Source: Cocleimonas sp. (GTDB taxonomy: Bacteria; Pseudomonadota; Gammaproteobacteria; Thiotrichales; Thiotrichaceae). Taken from it: a stretch of 38,915 nucleotides of DNA. The notes under the pieces were generated by a model. It was not told the DNA's origin, ran no database searches, and saw only the letters and a list, made by a program, of their open reading frames with translations. The position numbers were made by a program, and so were the translations under genes. Location: the NCBI GenBank assembly GCA_023146545.1, contig JAGLBW010000040.1:1-38915 (forward strand). The letters are read 5' to 3'. Below are positions 1-8,217 of the stretch, one piece after another (position 1 is the first letter of the stretch; every line of letters starts with the position of its first letter).

Positions 1-332
1 ATGTTGTAAGGTAAGTTGCCAACAATGCGTGCTTTTTGGTCGCTTGATAATAACTGGGATAAATCAAATTTTAGCGCATCGGTATTATGAATTGTTAGGT
101 TTTCTCCAGCGTTGTGCTGTAAGTGATGAATAATATCACGATCAATCTCAATAACTTCCATGTGACTAATGTAGTCTAGCAAGGGAAAGGTAAGCGCGCC
201 CATACCCGGTCCAATCTCAATAATTTGTTGTCCTTCTTGAGGGTGAATTGATTGGATCAGTTTATGGATAATGTGCTGGTCATGTAGAAAGTGTTGTCCA
301 AAACGTTTTTTAGTACGGTATGCTGAAGCCAT
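1..332 (-). CDS. rsmA: 16S rRNA adenine dimethyltransferase RsmA (KsgA), N-terminal part
   Basis: Partial gene running off the left edge; about 110 N-terminal residues are present, starting at the ATG complementary to 330-332. RsmA dimethylates two adjacent adenines in the 3' end of 16S rRNA during 30S assembly. The visible residues include the family signature RFGQHFL near residue 11, the SAM-binding motif I EIGPGMGALT (about residues 39-48), the acidic motif II end VIEID (about 60-64) and the start of motif IV, GNLPYN, at the edge. These are diagnostic for KsgA/RsmA rather than other Rossmann methyltransferases. It lies downstream of, and in the same direction as, the OmpA-domain gene, but a strong terminator at 442-482 separates them, so it probably has its own promoter in 333-441. 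Confidence 0.95.
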   Translation of the reverse strand, partial: MASAYRTKKRFGQHFLHDQHIIHKLIQSIHPQEGQQIIEIGPGMGALTFPLLDYISHMEVIEIDRDIIHHLQHNAGENLTIHNTDALKFDLSQLLSSDQKARIVGNLPYN

Positions 333-441
333 AAAGTTTTTATCATTCGATCATCGTAGCGGTATGATGGGATAAGCTAAAAAAATTAACTTATTTGAAG
401 TATCTCTGAATCAGTGAGTTTAAGGAAGATTCAGGGTATAG

Positions 442-482
442 AAAAAGCCCCTTCCATGTTGTTTTGGTAAGGGGCTTTTTTC
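442..482 (-). terminator. Rho-independent terminator of the OmpA/TSP3 gene, potentially bidirectional
   Basis: A GC-rich hairpin with arms AAAAAGCCCCTT and AAGGGGCTTTTT (extended by CCA/TGG) and a loop of about 8 nt. It has T-rich sequence on both strands. It lies 20 nt past the stop codon of the minus-strand gene that ends at 502. Confidence 0.9.
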
Positions 483-501
483 TAGGGTAAGCGATGGGTC
501 G

Positions 502-2745
502 CTATTTTACGATCTTTAATTCAACACGACGATTAGTTGCTCGACCTTCTGGGATTTTATTGTCCGCAATTGCTGTGGATTCACCATAACCTTTTGCAGT
601 AATTTTATTAATATCAATGCCTTGGCTGATCAGATAATCCATCACACGGGTTGCTCGCTGTTGTGATAAATTTTTATTATTTTCTTCTGTACCGACACTA
701 TCGGTATGTCCACCCACTTCAATAGTAATATCAGGGTGTTGTTTTAAGGTAGTGGCGGCTTGGTCAAGTAAAGGAAACGATTGCTCTGTTAATTCGGCAG
801 AAGCCGTTTTGAAATTAACCCCTTTTAATGTGATTTTTTCATCTGCAGAACACCCTACTGAATTGACGTTGCTATTACTCTTCGTTGAAGGGCAGAGGTC
901 ACTTGCATCGCTGATGCCATCTTGGTCTTTATCAGGCTCACAACCTTTGCTGTTCACGGTGCTATTAGCTACCGAGCTTGGACATTGATCAATACTATCT
1001 AAAATACCATCATTGTCACTGTCTTTATCTCTTTTGCAGCCCTTATCATCAACATCTACTGACGCTTTGCTATCGGGACATTGATCTTTACTGTTGACTA
1101 CACCGTCTTGATCATCATCAGTTTCACAGCCTTTATCATTAACCGTGCTACTTTCTGCGCTATTAGGGCATTGATCCTGACTATCAATAATACCATCTTG
1201 GTCAGTATCCACTTCACAGCCTCGATCGGTTACTTTTATATCAGAAGCACTGTCGGGGCATTGGTCTTTGCTGTCAACAATACCATCGCTATCTTGGTCA
1301 GCTTCGCACCCTGTCTTATTAACCTTAACGTCTTTTGTTGTGGTTGGACATTGATCTTTACTATTGCTGATACCGTCTTGATCGGCATCGGCTTCACAGC
1401 CTGTTTTGATAACGGCTATACCATCAGGGGTCGCAGGACATTGATCATTACTGTCGATCACGCCATCTTTATCGGTGTCGGTTTCACAACCTGTTGTGGC
1501 GACATTGACACCTTGGGGACTGTTAGGACATTGATCCTGACTGTCAACAATCCGATCATTATCACTGTCTTTTTCACAGCCTGTTGCTAAGACGGCTACC
1601 CCTTTTAAACTGTTGGCACATTGGTCTTTACTATCCATAATACCATCGTTATCCGCATCTTTTTCACAACCTTCTGCATTAACAATCAGACCCTTTGTAG
1701 TCGCAGGGCATTGATCTTTACTATCGACAACCCCATCAGCATCACTGTCCGCAGTACAACCGTTTGCGTCAACGTGCATTCCTTGGGGTGTGTTAGGACA
1801 TTTATCGTAGGGATTAACGACATGGTCTTGATCATCATCAGCCGTTGCACTACTTAATGCCTGTTGTAATTTTTTAATTTCTTCTTGTTGTACTAATAAC
1901 TGTTCTTCTTGCTGCTTTTGTTTTTCAGATGAGCTGTCTTTTTCAGTTGAAAGCCGTTCGGACAAACTAGCGAAGGCTTGTATCTTATTTTGTAACCCAT
2001 CATTATTTTGGGACTGCAAGCTTAATTGACTCACTAATCCTGAGATACGTTGAGTTAACTGATTATTTTCATCTGATTTTTTTTGATTGTTAGTCATTAC
2101 ATTATTTAACGACTGCTGAATCTTTTCTGTTAATGCGCTCAGTGTTTGTATTTCACGTTCTAGGCTTTGGCGACTCTGTAATTGTTGTGTGGTTTTCTCT
2201 TTTAAGGCATTAATATCGTAAGTAAGCTGATCTCTTTCCCGCGAGAGATTTTGCATGGTACTAATATCGCCTTTAATGGTTTCCTTTAAGTGAACAATTA
2301 ATTCACTTTTTTCAGCTAATTTTTGCGTGTTGTTATCCATGCCTGTAAAGGGAGCAGGCATCTCCATAACATAAGGCATGACAGGTGGCATGTACATCGC
2401 TTGTGGAATGGGCGTGGTAGCGGCTACAGGTGTTGCTTGAGTTGCAGGCGGTAGTGCATTATTTTTAGTGATGTTAGGATCAAGACTTTGTGCTTTAAGC
2501 TTTTCCAGTGGTACAAAATCACTAGGCTGTGGTGCTGAGGGGACAAACCCCCTGTTCATTTCTGGAACAGGCCAAGCGAAAGAAGGAGCCATAGGGTAAT
2601 ATGGCATGGCGTTCCAAACAGGGGGTTGGTACTGTTCGATGAGTTGTGATGCCGATGGCCAATAGCCTGTAGGTTCTGCAAAAACGACCTTTATCGACAA
2701 GGCAAAAAGGCTAGTGACTAGCAAAGATTTTATAGCGATGTTCAT
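502..2745 (-). CDS. Secreted OmpA-family protein with coiled coil and eleven thrombospondin type 3 repeats
   Basis: The start is the ATG at 2745, because GGAGA lies about 10 nt upstream and a clean Sec signal peptide follows (MNIAIKSLLVTSLFALS..., cleavage after VVFA). A longer TTG-initiated frame to 2787 would bury that signal. The product is 747 aa. After a Pro/Met-rich stretch (about 30-135) come a Gln/Ser/Leu coiled coil (about 140-300), eleven about 30-residue thrombospondin type 3 repeats (about 302-628), and an OmpA peptidoglycan-binding domain (about 635-747). The TSP3 repeats have the pattern DxDxDGxxDxxDxCPxx...GC, with paired cysteines and calcium-binding aspartates. The OmpA domain contains GGHTDSVG and GRATNRRVEL. 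Typical OmpA/OprF proteins have an N-terminal eight-strand barrel; none is evident here, so this is probably a periplasm-spanning or surface rod bound to the cell wall. There is no lipobox. Confidence 0.88.
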   Translation of the reverse strand: MNIAIKSLLVTSLFALSIKVVFAEPTGYWPSASQLIEQYQPPVWNAMPYYPMAPSFAWPVPEMNRGFVPSAPQPSDFVPLEKLKAQSLDPNITKNNALPPATQATPVAATTPIPQAMYMPPVMPYVMEMPAPFTGMDNNTQKLAEKSELIVHLKETIKGDISTMQNLSRERDQLTYDINALKEKTTQQLQSRQSLEREIQTLSALTEKIQQSLNNVMTNNQKKSDENNQLTQRISGLVSQLSLQSQNNDGLQNKIQAFASLSERLSTEKDSSSEKQKQQEEQLLVQQEEIKKLQQALSSATADDDQDHVVNPYDKCPNTPQGMHVDANGCTADSDADGVVDSKDQCPATTKGLIVNAEGCEKDADNDGIMDSKDQCANSLKGVAVLATGCEKDSDNDRIVDSQDQCPNSPQGVNVATTGCETDTDKDGVIDSNDQCPATPDGIAVIKTGCEADADQDGISNSKDQCPTTTKDVKVNKTGCEADQDSDGIVDSKDQCPDSASDIKVTDRGCEVDTDQDGIIDSQDQCPNSAESSTVNDKGCETDDDQDGVVNSKDQCPDSKASVDVDDKGCKRDKDSDNDGILDSIDQCPSSVANSTVNSKGCEPDKDQDGISDASDLCPSTKSNSNVNSVGCSADEKITLKGVNFKTASAELTEQSFPLLDQAATTLKQHPDITIEVGGHTDSVGTEENNKNLSQQRATRVMDYLISQGIDINKITAKGYGESTAIADNKIPEGRATNRRVELKIVK

Positions 2746-3197
2746 TCTATAACGTCTCCAAAAAATAGGGGTAGAAAGTAGTTCCAATAAGGGTGTTTGA
2801 TGTCATTAGGTTACCAAAAGTTCTGTATTTAACGATCTGTGTTCATGAAGCCTATGCGGTTGTTTTAAACTACTACAGAATTAATTACTTGCTTGTTCAT
2901 CATAAACTTGAGCGTTAAACCACAAGTGAATGTGCTCATAGGATGAAGTAAGAAAACGTAATGAGAAGCAAAATGATACAGACCGCTTCTTGGATACAAG
3001 CAAGATTGGTAAATCATTATTATGTCAAACACCCCAAGAAACGAAAATTGAATCACTTTTCAATGTTATTAAGAAAAGGGTAAATGTTCGTTTCTAACCA
3101 TCATCGGCATTATTATAAGACCGTTTTTTTAAAATGCGTTGATTTGAGAACACTAAACTTCAGCCATTCCTTGGCAGTTAGGGTAAATTTTAAAAGA
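2746..3197. other. Intergenic region, mostly non-coding
   Basis: 452 bases between the OmpA/TSP3 gene and the small membrane-protein gene. Apart from a possible coding remnant at 2942-3097, I see no gene, RNA or strong hairpin. The first part should hold the promoter of the minus-strand OmpA/TSP3 gene, but no convincing -35/-10 pair was picked out. Confidence 0.5.
2942..3097 (+). pseudogene. Possible remnant of a coding sequence (51 codons, no start)
   Basis: Between the stop TAG at 2939 and the TAA at 3095 the plus strand reads a protein-like stretch containing RFLDTSKIGKSLLC and ETKIESLFNVIKKRV. It has no ATG/GTG/TTG start with a ribosome site. Its hydrophilic, low-complexity-free composition looks more like a decayed gene tail than random AT-rich DNA. 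I do not recognise the family. The opposite strand has an overlapping 63-codon frame that looks less protein-like. Confidence 0.2.
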
Positions 3198-3608
3198 TCA
3201 CCTTCCCCCGAAAGCAAGATCTCGTCGTGCAGAAGCAATGGTTATAGTAAAGCCTGCAACGACATCTAAAAAGGACATAAAGGTAAGAATCAAAAAGACC
3301 GAATTTCCAGCCCATGGAAAAATCATCCAAGAAACAAGAAAGCCAACCAAAACAAAGGTTGATAAGGTATGGTCAATAATCGCAATACTAGAGGTGCGGG
3401 TTGATTTGAATAATTCAACGTATAGCGCAACAATTCCCAATAGAATCAGTAGATCTCCCCATGTGGGTTTCCATACATTGCCAGAAGGTAATTGGAAGTG
3501 GATAGCAACATAATACAGTTTTTCGTGGGAAACACCTAAAAGATGCATTGTCCAGTAACCGAGTAAAAAAATGGAAAATAATGGAATAAAACTTAGTGCG
3601 GACATCAT
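3198..3608 (-). CDS. Small integral membrane protein of unknown function
   Basis: 136 aa; starts at tandem ATG codons (3608/3605) with GGAAGGG about 11 nt upstream. I do not recognise the family. Four hydrophobic segments are visible at about residues 4-26, 50-67, 82-100 and 103-126, separated by short polar loops, one containing WKPTWGDL. A basic C-terminal tail (SARRDLAFGGR) suggests a cytoplasmic C-terminus by the positive-inside rule. No catalytic motif or metal-binding histidine cluster is obvious. It stands alone between two OmpA-family genes, with no operon partner. Plausibly a conserved hypothetical inner-membrane protein. Confidence 0.7.
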   Translation of the reverse strand: MMSALSFIPLFSIFLLGYWTMHLLGVSHEKLYYVAIHFQLPSGNVWKPTWGDLLILLGIVALYVELFKSTRTSSIAIIDHTLSTFVLVGFLVSWMIFPWAGNSVFLILTFMSFLDVVAGFTITIASARRDLAFGGR

Positions 3609-4147
3609 AATGTTTGTAACCCTTCCTTAGGCGAAAAATACTTCAAGTATAGCCTTTTAATCATCCTCATACCCCTTACTAAGCACAAAATTTGTTGGTT
3701 TAACCTGAATTTATGAGATGAAAGCGCCAATGAGGTAGGAAGCTCATTATATTGTGGTTGTCTCATTAATTCAGGTCTCAATTAGATCCTTTTTAGAATA
3801 AACGATATTGCCGATAGATTCTTCTAAAAAAGTTAAAAAATAGGCAGTTTAACTATTATTTGATTGTATTTTAATCTTTTTGGTTAAATCTTAGTCTTTT
3901 TGTGCTTATTTTTACATCTCTATTTATTGCGGTAGAAATAAAGAGAAGAGGGGGATTAGTAGTATTGATCCACTGATAGGAGGGAATTCACTAATTATAA
4001 AACTGCGTCATACTTTCTTCTATGCTTAAGCGTTAATCAACGCAAGAGGTGAGAGAAGTCAACATCATGCCTTATTAAGCACCTAAATAATGCTCTTTAT
4101 CGAGCCCTTAAATGTCTAATAAATAATTGATTATAGAGAAGGGAAGT
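3609..4147. other. Intergenic region upstream of the barrel/OmpA/Ig gene
   Basis: 539 AT-rich bases between divergently transcribed genes, so it should contain promoters in both directions. No clear -35/-10 pair was found. Visible elements are two near-identical 12-mers, TTAATCTTTTTG (3871-3882) and TTAGTCTTTTTG (3891-3902), spaced exactly 20 bp (two helical turns), and a perfect AGGAGGG Shine-Dalgarno-like sequence at 3978-3984 not followed by a standard start codon. Confidence 0.5.
3871..3902. promoter_or_regulatory. Candidate tandem regulator-binding sites
   Basis: Direct repeat TTAATCTTTTTG / TTAGTCTTTTTG with 20-bp periodicity, about 250 bp upstream of the 4148 start codon. Two-turn phasing on one face of the helix is typical of activator sites, but AT-rich DNA can produce this by chance. 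Confidence 0.25.
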
Positions 4148-6271
4148 ATGATACATAAAAAGATAACAAGCTACAAATGGGTCTATTTACCTGTTGTATT
4201 GAGTTCGGTTACTATTTTAGCAACTCAAACAATGGCTGCGCCTAAATATGATCAAGCGGCACACCAAGTTGATACGCTTAATCATAACTATGTGGGCAGT
4301 GGTTCTAATGTTGGTGTCAGTATTAGTGATGATGGTGAGGTAACCTTTGATGCTAATGCGGTACTGTTTGAAGATAAAAACAGTGCAACCAGTGGTGGGC
4401 TTTGGGGAGGCGTTGAATTAAAAGAAGATGAAAAATCAATAACGTCTGGTGGTGCTCGCTTAGATCATAATTGGGTGGTGCGTGATAAACAGGGCAATGT
4501 TGACCATGTTAGCAAGGTTTATGGTGCTTATGATCGTAATAAAAATAAGCAGGCTAAAGTGACGATGGGTTACGGTCAAGAAAGAGAAAATGGTTTTTGG
4601 GAAGGTCATGTTAGTAAAGGTTTAAACAAAAAGAAAAAAACCATCAATGCGTATGATGATTACTCTAAAGTATCTGAAAAAGCATATGATTATGGTGCAG
4701 GTGCAAGTGTTGGAACCTTTATAAAAGATGCCAATGTTCGGGTACGTGCAGGGGTTGATTATCAATGGGGTACTGATCAAGGTAAATATGAAGATCAAGC
4801 CACTTTATTAGCTGTTTCAGCGGGTCTTGATAAATTCTTTAAAGGTACACCCCATAGTGTGGGTGTTGATGTTGCCGCTTTGAGAAAAGAAGGCGGTTAT
4901 CAAGAGGGCGTGGATAAAAACAGTGTACGCGGTAAGGTGAATTACCACTATGACTTTGGTGGTGATAGTGTCTTTCAGACGGATAAACACTATCGTCGTA
5001 TCCGAGTTGAAGTGCCTGGAAAAAGCCGTCCTCCACGTTATCGAAAGCAAGCGGTTTATAAGAACAAGAAGAACTATGTTCCTGTTTATGGGAATAAATC
5101 CATTAAAGTACCTTATAAACAGTTAGTTAAGAGCACAATGGAGCTAGAAGGACAGACCTTCTTTAAATTAGGACGTGCCAATTTAATTGCTTCTGCTAAA
5201 AAACGTTTAAAGCATATTGCCGCTCAAATTCGCAAAAACGGTTATAAAGGTGTGATTCGGATTACGGGTAATACCTGTCGTTTAGGTGATACCGCTTTTG
5301 ATAAGCGTTTATCGTTAAAACGTGCGGCTACTGTAAAAAGCTTCTTGATTAGGGAAGGTTTTAATCCACGTCATTTGATGACACGCGGGTTGGGTAAATC
5401 GAATCCAAAATACCCTACAACGGCGGATCAAGACTTTAAGAATCGTCGAGTGGATATTGAATATGTATCCGTGCGTTCAAACTATAAAACCAAGTACCGC
5501 ACTGTAAACAAGAAAGTACGTACAGGAACACGGGTTGTAACGCGTCAAGTGAAAGTGGGTTATAAAAACGTAAGGGTTGATAATGGTGTGGTCGGAACAC
5601 CGCGTGTTGTGTGGCGAACGGAGGTGATTCGTTCTGCACCGACTTGGATAAAACGAGCATTACATAATAATATTAAGCACCAACGTGGTGTTGATACTTA
5701 TTTGACCAAAACAGGCTCGGGTGAAAATGACAACAAGCCTAAAGCGAATGATGATAAGAAAAAGACGTATAAAAATAAAAGTGTTTGGATTAACCTCATT
5801 GATAACGACAAAGGCAAGAAGATTAAAATAACTAAACTCGGTAAGCCCAAGCACGGCAGTGTGGTCATTGATGGAGAAGACGGTGTGGACTATACCCCTG
5901 AAGATGGTTTTGTGGGGACAGACTATTTCACTTATACCATTACGGATGGTTATGGTAATACGTCACAAGCAACGGTTACGGTCATTGTGGAAGGTTATAA
6001 TGATGAAGAAAATGAAAACTGTTGTAATGTTAGTATTCCACTTACCATCGGTGCGAAAGGTGATTCGTTTGCGGTACTGAGTCAAAATGATAGCCGAAAA
6101 GTTGTGAGTATATCAAAGCCTTCTTTTGGTTGGCTAGAGATTGATTCAGGTGATAAGTCAAAACATACCTTGTTTTTTGATCCTGAAGGAAACACAGGGA
6201 CCGTGACTTTTACCTATACATTGTCTGATGGTTCGACACAAACAATATCAATCCGTTGTCCTGAAGATTAG
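4148..6271 (+). CDS. Large outer-membrane protein: probable beta-barrel, OmpA domain and C-terminal Ig-like domains
   Basis: The start chosen is the ATG at 4148 with GAGAAGG 5 nt upstream; a TTG 21 nt earlier is less likely. The product is 707 aa. A Sec signal peptide ends at TQTMAA. Residues about 40-270 are Gly/aromatic-rich alternating strands (for example VTMGYGQEREN, VRVRAGVDYQWG, GKVNYHYDFG) that look like an outer-membrane barrel of roughly 10-12 strands. An OmpA peptidoglycan-binding domain follows at about 328-441 (FFKLGRANL, RLSLKRAATVKSFL, NRRVDIEYV), then a Lys/Arg-rich linker. An Ig/cadherin-like domain (about 530-618, PKANDD ... GTDYFTYTITDGYGN) and a second related domain (about 621-707) end the protein. 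The internal position of the OmpA domain is unusual; it normally ends the protein. A perfect terminator follows, so the gene is monocistronic. The barrel call is inference from strand pattern. Confidence 0.85.
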   Translation: MIHKKITSYKWVYLPVVLSSVTILATQTMAAPKYDQAAHQVDTLNHNYVGSGSNVGVSISDDGEVTFDANAVLFEDKNSATSGGLWGGVELKEDEKSITSGGARLDHNWVVRDKQGNVDHVSKVYGAYDRNKNKQAKVTMGYGQERENGFWEGHVSKGLNKKKKTINAYDDYSKVSEKAYDYGAGASVGTFIKDANVRVRAGVDYQWGTDQGKYEDQATLLAVSAGLDKFFKGTPHSVGVDVAALRKEGGYQEGVDKNSVRGKVNYHYDFGGDSVFQTDKHYRRIRVEVPGKSRPPRYRKQAVYKNKKNYVPVYGNKSIKVPYKQLVKSTMELEGQTFFKLGRANLIASAKKRLKHIAAQIRKNGYKGVIRITGNTCRLGDTAFDKRLSLKRAATVKSFLIREGFNPRHLMTRGLGKSNPKYPTTADQDFKNRRVDIEYVSVRSNYKTKYRTVNKKVRTGTRVVTRQVKVGYKNVRVDNGVVGTPRVVWRTEVIRSAPTWIKRALHNNIKHQRGVDTYLTKTGSGENDNKPKANDDKKKTYKNKSVWINLIDNDKGKKIKITKLGKPKHGSVVIDGEDGVDYTPEDGFVGTDYFTYTITDGYGNTSQATVTVIVEGYNDEENENCCNVSIPLTIGAKGDSFAVLSQNDSRKVVSISKPSFGWLEIDSGDKSKHTLFFDPEGNTGTVTFTYTLSDGSTQTISIRCPED

Positions 6272-6348
6272 GTTTATTATTGCGGTATCTAAAGCGCTGT
6301 GGAGAGTTAATATCAACAGCACCTGTTTCGCATGATACCTTTAGCCAG

Positions 6349-6379
6349 CGCCACAACAAAATGTTGTGGCGTTTTTTTT
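6349..6379 (+). terminator. Rho-independent terminator
   Basis: Perfect 10-bp stem CGCCACAACA / TGTTGTGGCG with a three-base AAA loop, followed by eight T residues. It lies 78 nt after the stop of the 4148-6271 gene. Confidence 0.95.
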
Positions 6380-6433
6380 GGTGTTTAAACAGTTGGGGGA
6401 ACGCTGTTGTTGTCAGCTTGACTGTTTCAGCTC

Positions 6434-7075
6434 TTAATGTCCTGCTTGATCATCCCAAAGTAGTTTATGGAGTTGTAATTGATAACGCACCATCAGTTGA
6501 TCTTGTAAAATCCAATCCGCTAATGTTTGAGGATCAACTTCATTGGCACTCGGTGATACAAGAAGTTCACATCGGTGTGATAAGTCGTATGTGTCAATAA
6601 TGGTTTTCATCCAGTTATAATCCTCGCGATCGCAAATCACAAATTTAATTTGATCATTAGATTTTAAGGAGTGCAAATTATCCCAAAGGTTCTTGTCTGC
6701 CTCGCCCGATGCCGGTGTTTTAAGATCCATCACTAAACAAACCCGTGCATCAATACCCGCAACAGACAGTGCACCGCTGGTTTCTAAAGACACCTGATAA
6801 CCAGCATCACAGAGATGTTCCAGTAAAGTCAAACACTCACTTTGTGCAAGAGGCTCTCCTCCTGTAACCGTAACATAGGGTGTATCATATTGTTTAATCG
6901 TGGATAAAACATCATCTATCTGATGCTGTTCTCCGCCTGTAAAAGCATATTCGGTATCACAATAATGGCAACGTAAAGGACAACCTGTTAAGCGTATAAA
7001 AATAGTGGGGAGACCCGATGTGCGGGACTCCCCTTGTAAAGAGTAGAAAATCTCAGTAATTTGTAATGTTGCCAT
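6434..7075 (-). CDS. queE: 7-carboxy-7-deazaguanine synthase QueE
   Basis: 213 aa radical-SAM enzyme that contracts 6-carboxytetrahydropterin to 7-carboxy-7-deazaguanine in the pathway to preQ0 and queuosine. The cluster motif CxxxCxxC is visible as C32, C36, C39 (TGCPLRCHYCDTEYAF). The family N-terminus IFYSLQGE (residues 9-16), the SAM-binding TVTGGEPL and the LETSGA strand are all present. The length fits the proteobacterial family. It follows cpoB in the same direction after an 84-nt gap, as in many gammaproteobacteria where queE ends the tol-pal cluster. No clear Shine-Dalgarno precedes the ATG. queC is not adjacent here. It converges on the 4148-6271 gene. Confidence 0.95.
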   Translation of the reverse strand: MATLQITEIFYSLQGESRTSGLPTIFIRLTGCPLRCHYCDTEYAFTGGEQHQIDDVLSTIKQYDTPYVTVTGGEPLAQSECLTLLEHLCDAGYQVSLETSGALSVAGIDARVCLVMDLKTPASGEADKNLWDNLHSLKSNDQIKFVICDREDYNWMKTIIDTYDLSHRCELLVSPSANEVDPQTLADWILQDQLMVRYQLQLHKLLWDDQAGH

Positions 7076-7159
7076 CGTATTTTTTAGAACTCATTTAAAA
7101 GGGTGCTACTGCTAAGCGTCTCGGTCAGACTATTTTCAACCCGAAGTTTTCACACTGAT

Positions 7160-7951
7160 TCAATAACGTTTATTGATCTTCATTTTAGCAAGTCGTCTTT
7201 TGGCTAAATTAGCAGCATTTGTCTTGGGAAAATAACGTACCACATCTTCGAGGGCGCGACGGGCATAGACCCAGTTTTTTAATTCATAAAAACTAAAGCC
7301 TAATTTAATTGCGGCATCGGGTGCTTTGTCACTTTTCTTGTATTCTTGTAATACTTTTACAAATTCATCAACAGCCCCTTTGTAGTTTTTCTGGGAATAT
7401 CTAATTTCACCTAACCAATATTGAGCATTCGCTGCCAAAGGACTGCCAGAGTATTGCTTTATGTAATCTTGAAAGGCTTTAAATGCCATTGGGGATTTCT
7501 TTTTTAACAGTTGATAAGCCCGTTGGTATGCCTTTTTCTCCTCAATATTGGAGTCTTTTATTTTGGATTCAGGGGTTTTTACGCTGTTTGCTTTAGTGGA
7601 AGGTTTTGTCTTTGCTACGGGCTTTCTTTGTGGTGCTGGTTTTTTTTTGTATTGAGTAACGACACGTTTAGGTTTAGGGGTAACGACGGGTTTTGCTTTT
7701 ATTCGTTTTGCTAAGGAATCAATTCGATCGTCAACCCCTAGAAACCCCCGTTTTTGTGTTTTTTTCATCCTTTCAACTTGGTGTTGTAGCCGTTCATTTT
7801 CACCCCGTAAGGTACGCACTTCTTTTCCTAGCGAATCAATCCGTTGAAATAGCTCTAATAAGGCTTCACTATTATCTGCTGCTTGTACAGGAAGGATAAG
7901 AAATAGATTGAGCAGAAGAGAGAAAAGTAAGGGGTACTGTAATTTTTTCAT
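7160..7951 (-). CDS. cpoB: Cell division coordinator CpoB (YbgF), TolA-binding TPR protein
   Basis: 263 aa periplasmic protein that, in the known family, links the Tol complex to septal peptidoglycan synthesis by PBP1B. The signal peptide is MKKLQYPLLFSLLLNLFLILP, with cleavage after VQA. Residues about 28-75 form the trimerising coiled coil (LFQRIDSLGKEVRTLRGENE). A Lys/Pro-rich linker covers about 85-135. The C-terminal half has tetratricopeptide repeats: AYQLLKKKSPMAFKAFQDYI, AQYWLGEIRYSQKNYKGAV and PDAAIKLGFSFYELKNWVYA. It is the gene after pal, but a 266-nt spacer with two hairpins (8009-8032 and 8157-8194) separates them, so it may have its own promoter or be attenuated. Its own ribosome site is weak. 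Confidence 0.93.
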   Translation of the reverse strand: MKKLQYPLLFSLLLNLFLILPVQAADNSEALLELFQRIDSLGKEVRTLRGENERLQHQVERMKKTQKRGFLGVDDRIDSLAKRIKAKPVVTPKPKRVVTQYKKKPAPQRKPVAKTKPSTKANSVKTPESKIKDSNIEEKKAYQRAYQLLKKKSPMAFKAFQDYIKQYSGSPLAANAQYWLGEIRYSQKNYKGAVDEFVKVLQEYKKSDKAPDAAIKLGFSFYELKNWVYARRALEDVVRYFPKTNAANLAKRRLAKMKINKRY

Positions 7952-8008
7952 AGTAACAGGAAGCCTATAAAGAGTAGAAAGCAGATGGGGGAAGCGTGCT
8001 TATATGTG

Positions 8009-8032
8009 AAACACTATGAGTTAATAGTGTTT
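8009..8032. repeat. Inverted repeat in the pal-cpoB spacer
   Basis: Perfect 9-bp stem AAACACTAT / ATAGTGTTT with a 6-nt loop. On the minus strand it is followed by a short T-rich run. It could be an attenuator or an mRNA-stability hairpin ahead of cpoB. Confidence 0.45.
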
Positions 8033-8156
8033 ACAGCCCTTCCTTTTAAGCCTTTAGCCGAGTATTAAATGTTGGCAACTTTAGTAAAAGAAGGAGGGGT
8101 ATAATATAGGCTTATGCATTCATGTAAAGCAATGTTTATTACGGAGCGCAGGTTTA

Positions 8157-8194
8157 ATAACATCCAAAAGCACATTGTTCATTTTGGATGTTAT
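8157..8194. repeat. 13-bp perfect inverted repeat downstream of pal
   Basis: ATAACATCCAAAA (8157-8169) and TTTTGGATGTTAT (8182-8194) with a 12-nt loop, 23 nt past the pal stop. There is no T-tract after the stem on either strand, so it is not a standard terminator. A processing or stability hairpin, or a weak terminator for pal, is possible. Confidence 0.55.
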
Positions 8195-8217
8195 CTATTT
8201 CGTTGGGTATTGTATGA

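Noticed and set aside
752-1857. Plus-strand frames opposite the OmpA/TSP3 gene
   Set aside because: Shadows of the 90-bp TSP3 repeats; Thr/Ile/Phe-rich composition with no start signals.
2865-3056. 63-codon minus-strand frame in the intergenic region
   Set aside because: No ribosome site and no recognisable domain; the opposite strand reads more protein-like but lacks a start.
6280-6600. 106-codon plus-strand frame after the barrel/OmpA gene
   Set aside because: It runs through a perfect terminator and then antisense to queE.
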